Assembly (NCBI GenBank): GCA_937884015.1
Contig: CALGBV010000428.1
Location: forward strand, 1-19,374
From: an uncultured Bacteroidales bacterium
Lineage (GTDB): Bacteria; Bacteroidota; Bacteroidia; Bacteroidales; F082
Direction: 5' to 3'
Length of the DNA stretch: 19,374 bases
Shown: piece after piece, positions 14,649 through 19,374 of the stretch
Numbering within the stretch: position 1 is the stretch's first letter
Layout of the letters: each line of letters starts with the position of its first letter
Made by a program: the position numbers and the translations under genes
The notes under the pieces: model-generated
What the model saw: the letters and a program-made list of their open reading frames with translations, nothing else
What the model was told of the DNA's origin: nothing
Databases searched by the model: none

Positions 14649-15149
14649 ATGAAAAACAAAGTCAAAATCGCCCTCACATTCTTCATCAGCTTGGCATTTT
14701 GCGCCTGCCAAGAACAATCGGCAACTACCGAAATCCTTAAGTTGCAGAGACAGGCGAAAGCCGACATAAAGGCAATGCAACACATTGAAAAAGAATATTA
14801 TGCGGAGGCCAATGAAGACTATCATTTCTGCGATTCCATGTTGCAGTTCGCGCCAAAAGAGAAACTGGGTGAATATTTCAACACCCTCAACCTCGCCCAA
14901 GCCTACCTTATTCAGTTCCAAGAAGTGAAGCCTGTCATGGAACGGAAATTCGACTACCTGCAACAGCAGTTGGAAAACCTTCAGGACGACATTGCGACAA
15001 ACTATGTCAGCGACTCGTTGGCAAACATTTATCTTTCAGACGAACAGAAAGTTGCCGACACCTTGCATGAACAGGTCCTCTATTTCAGCGACCGCTTGAG
15101 CGCACAAAAAAACGAACTGAACTCGCTCAGAAAAGCCATGAAACAGTGA
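14649..15149 (+). CDS. Putative small lipoprotein, coiled-coil, function unknown
   Basis: 166 residues, not recognised. The N-terminus MKNKVKIALTFFISLAFCAC is a lipoprotein-type signal with Ala before Cys20; the position -3 residue is Phe, so the lipobox is imperfect. The mature part is rich in Gln, Glu and Lys and predicted mostly helical, with heptad-like stretches near 30-60, 95-120 and 145-166 (for example YLQQQLENLQDD and LSAQKNELNSLRKAMK). Such proteins commonly face the periplasm on a membrane anchor. The next gene, a TPR protein, begins on the last base of this stop codon (TGATG), so translation of the two is probably coupled and they may act together. No catalytic motif is visible. 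Confidence 0.72.
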   Translation: MKNKVKIALTFFISLAFCACQEQSATTEILKLQRQAKADIKAMQHIEKEYYAEANEDYHFCDSMLQFAPKEKLGEYFNTLNLAQAYLIQFQEVKPVMERKFDYLQQQLENLQDDIATNYVSDSLANIYLSDEQKVADTLHEQVLYFSDRLSAQKNELNSLRKAMKQ

Positions 15150-17002
15150 TGAAAAACCGTTTTGCCTCCATATTGTTTTTTCTTTTTCTGGTCATTTCGG
15201 CAAATGCCCAAATCTCTTCTTCTGCCAAAGAATCGGCAAAGAAAAGGCAGTCGCCGAAAAACGAGCAACGCCAAATCGATGACCAAATGGCGAGCCAATG
15301 CTTCATGAACCAGGACTATGAAAAGGCGAAGGAAATCTACGCGAAATTATACAAAGACTATCAGCAGATTAACTATTTCAATCAATACATCGAATGTCTG
15401 ATTCGGCTAAAAGACCTTGACGAAGCCGAAAAGAAGCTCAAATCCTTCACGAAAGACAATCCGAATCAAGTGAAAGGCAAAGTCGACTTGATTTATGTCT
15501 ACCTTTTGAATGACAAGAAAGACAAGGCCGAGAAGCTTTTCAACGAGATTATGAAAGACTTGCCCGAAAACGCAAACGTCATTCAGAGTTACGTCAACAC
15601 ATTGCGTTCCAAAAACTTAAATGAACAGGCTCTGGCTGTCCTCGAGGAAGGTGCCAAAATCAACAATGAAGGACGGACATTCAACCTGGACCGAGCCTAC
15701 ATTTATCAGGCCATGGCCAACTATCAGGAAGCCTTCCATTACTATTTCCTTGAACTTGAAAACAATCCCGACCAATACAAGTCCATCAAGATGCGGCTCC
15801 AATCGATGCTGTTCTACGATGTGAACAAGAGCATCACCGACGAATTGCGCATCGCATTGCTGAAAAAGACGCAAGAAAAGCCTGATAACGTGCAATTTGC
15901 AGAGCTTTTGGTATGGTTAGCCTTGCAGGAAGAAGACTACGACATCGCCCTTGAACAATGCAAAAGCATCGACCGACGCGGCAACGATCAGGAAGCACAA
16001 ATCATCAGTCTTTCCAACATCTGTTTGGACAACCGGCAATATGATGTCGCTCACGACGGTTTCGACTACATAAGAAAAAAAGGCAAAAGCCATCCACTTT
16101 ACGCCGATGCCTTAATAGGCCTCATCAATTCTGATTATCAGAAATTTAAAGCGGAAAACGTAATCGACAGAAAGGCATACGAAACACTTGCCAATCGCAT
16201 TTCGGAAGCCTACGAAGAAGTCGGGGCAAACGAATACGCCAATCTGGTTGTGACACAAAGCGACATCATGGCCTATCAGCTTGGGCAGCAAGACGAAGCC
16301 ATTTCTTTGATAGAAAGCACTTTGGAACAAACCACGGGAAAGATTGAGCAGGCCCGGCTGAAACTGAAATTAGCCGACATCTACCTTCACGAAGACGAAG
16401 TCTGGGAAGCCACACTGCTTTACAGTCAGGTTGACAAAAGCATGAAAGAAGAGCCGTTGGGACACGAAGCGCGTTTCAAAAACGCACAATTGCGCTATTT
16501 CATCGGCGAATTTGCCTGGGCGCAGGTGCAACTCAATGTGCTGAAAGCCGCCACTTCTAAACTCATTGCCAACGATGCCATGACCTTGACGCTCATCATC
16601 AAAGACAACCTGGAAACCGACACCACCGGAATAGAGCTTTGCCGTTTGGCAAGAGCCGATTACCGCATTTTCCAGCACAAAGACGATGAAGCCTTGACCC
16701 TTCTCGACGACATCATCAGCAACGGCAACGAAACGAGCATTCCACATGCCCTATTCCGCAAGGCGCAAATCACTGAGAAAAACAAGGATTACGAATCGGC
16801 GAAAAACATTTATCTGAGCATCGTCGAGCGCTATGCCTACAGCTACATGGCCGATGCCGCGCTGATGCAAGCCGCATTGATTGAGCAAAATAACCTGAAA
16901 GACAAAGCATCGGCAGCACAGCATTACGAAAAACTGATTGACGAATACCCGACAAGCATCTATACCGCTCAAGCAAAGAAAAATTATCGAAAAATCCAGT
17001 AG
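15149..17002 (+). CDS. Secreted or periplasmic TPR-repeat protein
   Basis: 617 residues from the ATG at 15149; a GTG one codon earlier (15146) is possible but less likely. The signal peptide is MKNRFASILFFLFLVISANA (1-20, before QISSS). The rest is a helical array of TPR-like hairpins. Clear examples are NQDYEKAKEIYAKLY, LKDLDEAEKKLKSF, NDKKDKAEKLFNEIMKDLPE, NKDYESAKNIYLSIVERY and the last unit, DKASAAQHYEKLIDEYPTS. The last units resemble the BamD/CpoB style, ending in an AQAKKNYRKI helix. TPR arrays hold protein partners, and the periplasmic location suggests envelope assembly, but the partner is unknown. It is joined to the preceding lipoprotein gene by a one-base overlap, and rsmA follows 44 bases later. 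Confidence 0.88.
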   Translation: MKNRFASILFFLFLVISANAQISSSAKESAKKRQSPKNEQRQIDDQMASQCFMNQDYEKAKEIYAKLYKDYQQINYFNQYIECLIRLKDLDEAEKKLKSFTKDNPNQVKGKVDLIYVYLLNDKKDKAEKLFNEIMKDLPENANVIQSYVNTLRSKNLNEQALAVLEEGAKINNEGRTFNLDRAYIYQAMANYQEAFHYYFLELENNPDQYKSIKMRLQSMLFYDVNKSITDELRIALLKKTQEKPDNVQFAELLVWLALQEEDYDIALEQCKSIDRRGNDQEAQIISLSNICLDNRQYDVAHDGFDYIRKKGKSHPLYADALIGLINSDYQKFKAENVIDRKAYETLANRISEAYEEVGANEYANLVVTQSDIMAYQLGQQDEAISLIESTLEQTTGKIEQARLKLKLADIYLHEDEVWEATLLYSQVDKSMKEEPLGHEARFKNAQLRYFIGEFAWAQVQLNVLKAATSKLIANDAMTLTLIIKDNLETDTTGIELCRLARADYRIFQHKDDEALTLLDDIISNGNETSIPHALFRKAQITEKNKDYESAKNIYLSIVERYAYSYMADAALMQAALIEQNNLKDKASAAQHYEKLIDEYPTSIYTAQAKKNYRKIQ

Positions 17003-17023
17003 AGACGCGATGAATCGCGTCTC
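17002..17023. repeat. Perfect hairpin repeat between TPR gene and rsmA
   Basis: GAGACGCGAT (17002-17011) and ATCGCGTCTC (17014-17023) are exact inverse complements around GA; CAG (16997-16999) and CTG (17024-17026) can extend the stem with a two-base bulge. The first base is also the last base of the TPR stop codon. No T run follows, so it is not an intrinsic terminator. It is more GC-rich than its surroundings. It looks like a short interspersed palindromic (REP-like) repeat; I recall very similar GAGACGCG palindromes repeated in other bacterial genomes, which needs a search to confirm. Confidence 0.65.
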
Positions 17024-17046
17024 CTGACGCACAAAAAGGACAAACA

Positions 17047-17823
17047 ATGAACGAAGTAAGACCCAAGAAAAGCCTAGGGCAACATTTTTTGACCGACCAA
17101 AGCATTGCGCAACGCATTGTGGAACAGTTATCTCCCGATTTGGAATCAGTGATTGAAGTCGGTGCAGGAACTGGCGTACTCACGCAATACATGGTCAACG
17201 AGATCATGGAAAAGTTCTATGTGATTGAGATTGACACCGAATCCATCGACTATCTGAAAGAGAATTTCCCGATGTTAGGCAATCATCTCATTCATGGCGA
17301 TTTCCTCCGTGCCGACCTCAACCAATATGGCAAACAAAATATGGGCATCATTGGCAATTTCCCTTACAACATCAGCAGTCAGATTTTCTTTCAAGTGCTG
17401 AAACACAAGGATTTGGTTGTTGAAGTCGTCGGAATGGTACAGAAAGAAATGGCAGAACGCATGGCTGCCAAGGAAGGCAGCAAGACCTATGGCATTTTGA
17501 GCGTGCTGATGCAGGCCTGGTATGACATCGATTATCTGTTTACCGTCCACGAAAACGTGTTCAATCCGCCGCCAAAGGTGAAATCGGCAGTCATAAAGAT
17601 GAGGCGCAACGCCACCACCGACTTAGGCTGCAACGAAAAGCTTTTCGTGACCATTGTGAAACAAGCCTTCAACCAGCGACGCAAGACCATGCGCAACTCG
17701 TTGCGTTCGCTGCTAAGTCCTGAAATCATCGGAAACGAAGTCTTCAACAAACGCCCCGAACAACTTTCGGTGAAAGAATTCATCGATTTGACGAATCTGA
17801 TTGGTGGAAACACAAATTCTTAA
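17047..17823 (+). CDS. rsmA: 16S rRNA dimethyladenosine transferase
   Basis: 258 residues. RsmA (KsgA) adds two methyl groups to each of two adjacent adenines near the 3' end of 16S rRNA during 30S assembly. The N-terminal hallmark KKSLGQHFLTD (7-17) is present. S-adenosylmethionine motif I is VIEVGAGTGVLT (35-46), with the acidic motif II IEID (60-63) and GDFL (84-87). The catalytic motif IV is NFPY (104-107). Later conserved blocks are QKEMAERMAAKEGSKTYGIL, FNPPPKVKSAVI and QAFNQRRKTMRNSL in the C-terminal domain. Length is normal. It follows the TPR gene by 44 bases, with a palindromic repeat between; no separate promoter is evident, so it may share the upstream transcript. Confidence 0.97.
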   Translation: MNEVRPKKSLGQHFLTDQSIAQRIVEQLSPDLESVIEVGAGTGVLTQYMVNEIMEKFYVIEIDTESIDYLKENFPMLGNHLIHGDFLRADLNQYGKQNMGIIGNFPYNISSQIFFQVLKHKDLVVEVVGMVQKEMAERMAAKEGSKTYGILSVLMQAWYDIDYLFTVHENVFNPPPKVKSAVIKMRRNATTDLGCNEKLFVTIVKQAFNQRRKTMRNSLRSLLSPEIIGNEVFNKRPEQLSVKEFIDLTNLIGGNTNS

Positions 17824-17888
17824 TACAGATGCCTTAGCAAATCCCATACTGCAGCCAAAAACATGATATTTTTCAGGGATTCAAATTA

Positions 17889-17914
17889 TTGCAAGGAAAG
17901 TTTTTTTATTTTTG
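17889..17914 (+). promoter_or_regulatory. Promoter for the lipoprotein gene at 17988
   Basis: TATTTTTG (17907-17914) is an exact -7 box. TTG (17889-17891) lies 15 bp upstream, a short gap. The expected start near 17921 leaves a leader of about 67 bases to the ATG at 17988, which argues against an in-frame ATG at 17928 as the start. Confidence 0.55.
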
Positions 17915-17987
17915 CGGAAACAAATAGATGCAAATTTGTTGTCAGCAAAATGAACAATATCAACTATTTATTATTATAATACTCCTT

Positions 17988-18707
17988 ATGAAAAGACATA
18001 TTTTAACTACGGCTATCACAATGATGGCAATTTCAATGACTTTCGTAGGTTGCAAAATGTTTCACGACTTTTTTCAAGAAACATATCACTGCACTGTGAA
18101 CACGGTTGGTAATCAAGACGTCGGAAAGAAGTTTTTCATTGAAACCAATTTTCCGGAAGACATCAATAAGTTGGTGGCTCGCGAATATAGGAAAGACTTG
18201 GAGAAAGTCCTGGAAAATTCGGGTTATAGGGATGTTGATGATGACGAAGCCGACATCCGGGTGGTTTACAGCTTTAACCTTGGCGAAGTTGTTGTTCGCG
18301 ATTATATGAAGACGGTCACCACAAGTGAATGGCAGCCTGGGACCAAAACTACTACCAAAACCGATTTGAAGTCAAAATCGAATGAACGAGGCAAACATTC
18401 GTCAGAAAACGCCCAAATAATAACTACCCAAACTACCGAAGGCAAATATGTGAACAAGGAGAAACTCGTCAATGTTCACGAAGAAAAACAAGCTGTCACT
18501 ATCACCATCGAGGCATACGACATGAAAGACAACGACTTGGTTTGGGCAACTACCATTACTGACAATCCCGATGTCGCTATCACGAAGAATCTACGCAAAT
18601 ATATGCCTATTTATCTGCTCAGCGCCATGCCTCACCTTGGCAGAGATACCAAAGGAGACCTGGATTGTTCGATTTATATGGACGACGAACGTCTGAAGTG
18701 GTTCTGA
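17988..18707 (+). CDS. Putative lipoprotein, function unknown (DUF4136-like layout)
   Basis: 239 residues from the ATG at 17988. MKRHILTTAITMMAISMTFV is followed by a good lipobox, FVGC, with Cys22 as the lipidated residue. An upstream in-frame ATG (17928) would bury this signal and lies only a few bases from the predicted transcription start. The mature domain has GKKFFIETNFPEDINKLVA, then a helix ending LEKVLENSGYRDVDDDEAD and the strand IRVVYSFNLG. This order of strand, helix, G[YF] and AD-x-x-V-x-Y resembles DUF4136-type envelope lipoproteins, but the match is loose. The middle (about 95-165) is Thr/Lys-rich and probably beta-hairpin. The C-terminus has ITIEAYDMKDNDLVWATTI. The gene stands alone with its own promoter and terminator. 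Function is unknown. Confidence 0.75.
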   Translation: MKRHILTTAITMMAISMTFVGCKMFHDFFQETYHCTVNTVGNQDVGKKFFIETNFPEDINKLVAREYRKDLEKVLENSGYRDVDDDEADIRVVYSFNLGEVVVRDYMKTVTTSEWQPGTKTTTKTDLKSKSNERGKHSSENAQIITTQTTEGKYVNKEKLVNVHEEKQAVTITIEAYDMKDNDLVWATTITDNPDVAITKNLRKYMPIYLLSAMPHLGRDTKGDLDCSIYMDDERLKWF

Positions 18708-18730
18708 TTTCTCTTGAAAACAACGAATAA

Positions 18731-18758
18731 GGTGCTGTTGTTCAGCACCTTTTTTTTT
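18731..18758 (+). terminator. Intrinsic terminator after the lipoprotein gene
   Basis: GGTGCTG (18731-18737) pairs perfectly with CAGCACC (18743-18749) around the loop TTGTT, followed by nine T (18750-18758). It lies 23 bases after the stop. The minus strand has no T run on the far side, so it probably does not end the convergent permease transcript. Confidence 0.92.
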
Positions 18759-18876
18759 CAATTCTTGCCTGGTTTTTTCAAGACATGCATATTTTGACTT
18801 CGAAAATGCCGTTATAAATCGTATTCGGGATTAAACGAGGCGTAATCAATACGTACGGCTTATTGTTGTTTCATTA

Positions 18877-19374
18877 TCATTTTGCCTTCAGGGAAAAACC
18901 TTCCTTTTTCATGGCATGACGGACAGTCAGGAAAGCCGAAGTGCAGCCAACGGCAAGAATTGTGGCAAAAATGACGAAGACATCTTTCATTTTCAGCAGA
19001 ACCGGATAGGCATCCACAATATAATTTCCGCCGCCTGAACCGAATTTTATGAAGCCGAAATGCTGTTGCAAAAGGACTGCTAAAATGCCTATAACCAAGC
19101 CAATAATGCCGCCGACAACAGAAATCAGAAGTCCTTCGTTCATAAAAACACGTTGAAGGAAATTCCTGTCTGCACCCATAGCTTTAAGAATTTCTGAGTC
19201 CTTCCGCTTGTCAATCATCAGCATGGAAAGCGAACCGACAACATTGAATGTGGCAAGGATGAGAATGAAAGTGAGAATGGCATAAACCGCCCATTTTTCG
19301 GAACGCATGATGCGATATAAAGTCTCTTGTTGCTCCTGTTGGTCCTTGATGACAAAGTCATCCCCAAGCATCGA
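18877..19374 (-). CDS. FtsX-like ABC permease, LolC/LolE type, C-terminal fragment (5' end outside window)
   Basis: The frame is open to the window edge and gives the last 165 residues. Three membrane segments are visible: WAVYAILTFILILATFNVVG, then GLLISVVGGIIGLVIGILAV, then VFVIFATILAVGCTSAFLTV. Between the first two is the FtsX-family cytoplasmic turn LMIDKRKDSEILKAMGADR, which couples to the ATPase partner; K[RD]-x-x-[ED]I-x-x-L-[RK]-[AS]-x-G is typical of lipoprotein-releasing permeases. The LolCDE complex extracts mature lipoproteins from the inner membrane for delivery to the outer membrane. The fit to LolC/LolE is good, though other FtsX-like permeases share this end. No terminator is visible in the 169 bases after its stop. 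Confidence 0.85.
   Translation of the reverse strand, partial: SMLGDDFVIKDQQEQQETLYRIMRSEKWAVYAILTFILILATFNVVGSLSMLMIDKRKDSEILKAMGADRNFLQRVFMNEGLLISVVGGIIGLVIGILAVLLQQHFGFIKFGSGGGNYIVDAYPVLLKMKDVFVIFATILAVGCTSAFLTVRHAMKKEGFSLKAK

Noticed and set aside
17840..17882. AATCCC/GGGATT inverted repeat after rsmA as a terminator
   Set aside because: The stem is 6 bp with a loop of about 30 bases and no directly following T run.

Overview
This window looks like a chromosomal segment of a Bacteroidota organism, most likely of the order Bacteroidales. Three things point there. Several genes carry the Bacteroidetes -7 promoter element TAnnTTTG. There is an ECF sigma factor paired with a FecR-type anti-sigma factor that has a C-terminal DUF4974-like domain. 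Two very large secreted proteins end in type IX secretion (T9SS) sorting domains. I cannot name a genus from the sequence alone.

Layout. Bases 1-1256 (+): the end of lnt (apolipoprotein N-acyltransferase), then a tRNA-dihydrouridine synthase. Bases 1332-2468 (-): an AAA/DUF4143 ATPase with a winged helix and a nuclease-like C-terminus; two tandem palindromes lie just upstream of its promoter. Bases 2624-4585 (-): a two-domain ABC-F ATPase with its own promoter. Bases 4634-13622 (-): a run of five genes read in the order ECF sigma, FecR anti-sigma, STN-domain/small beta-barrel outer-membrane protein, a 994-residue T9SS cargo with a beta-helix, and a 974-residue T9SS cargo with adhesin-like jelly rolls. 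Bases 13909-14516 (+): rplU-rpmA with a canonical promoter and a clear terminator. Bases 14649-17823 (+): a small lipoprotein, a TPR protein whose start overlaps the lipoprotein stop, and rsmA. Bases 17988-18707 (+): a second lipoprotein with promoter and terminator. Bases 18877-19374 (-): the C-terminal part of a LolC/LolE-type permease, running off the window.

How the genes work together. Most of the window is housekeeping: translation and rRNA/tRNA modification (dus, ABC-F, rplU, rpmA, rsmA) and envelope lipoprotein maturation and transport (lnt, lolC/E-like). The accessory part is the sigma/FecR operon. In well-known Bacteroidetes systems such a sigma/anti-sigma pair is followed by a SusC-like TonB-dependent receptor and SusD. 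Here the receptor position holds a protein of only about 446 residues, with an STN signalling domain joined to a short C-terminal beta-barrel and no visible plug, TonB box or large barrel. The SusD/enzyme position holds two T9SS surface proteins packed 3-5 bp apart. I infer a compact cell-surface signalling system that senses, or controls display of, two secreted surface proteins. This is the best candidate here for an undescribed system. I saw no tRNA, rRNA, CRISPR array or insertion sequence, and no gene-free stretch above 300 bases; the longest, 13623-13908, is the promoter region between the sigma gene and rplU.
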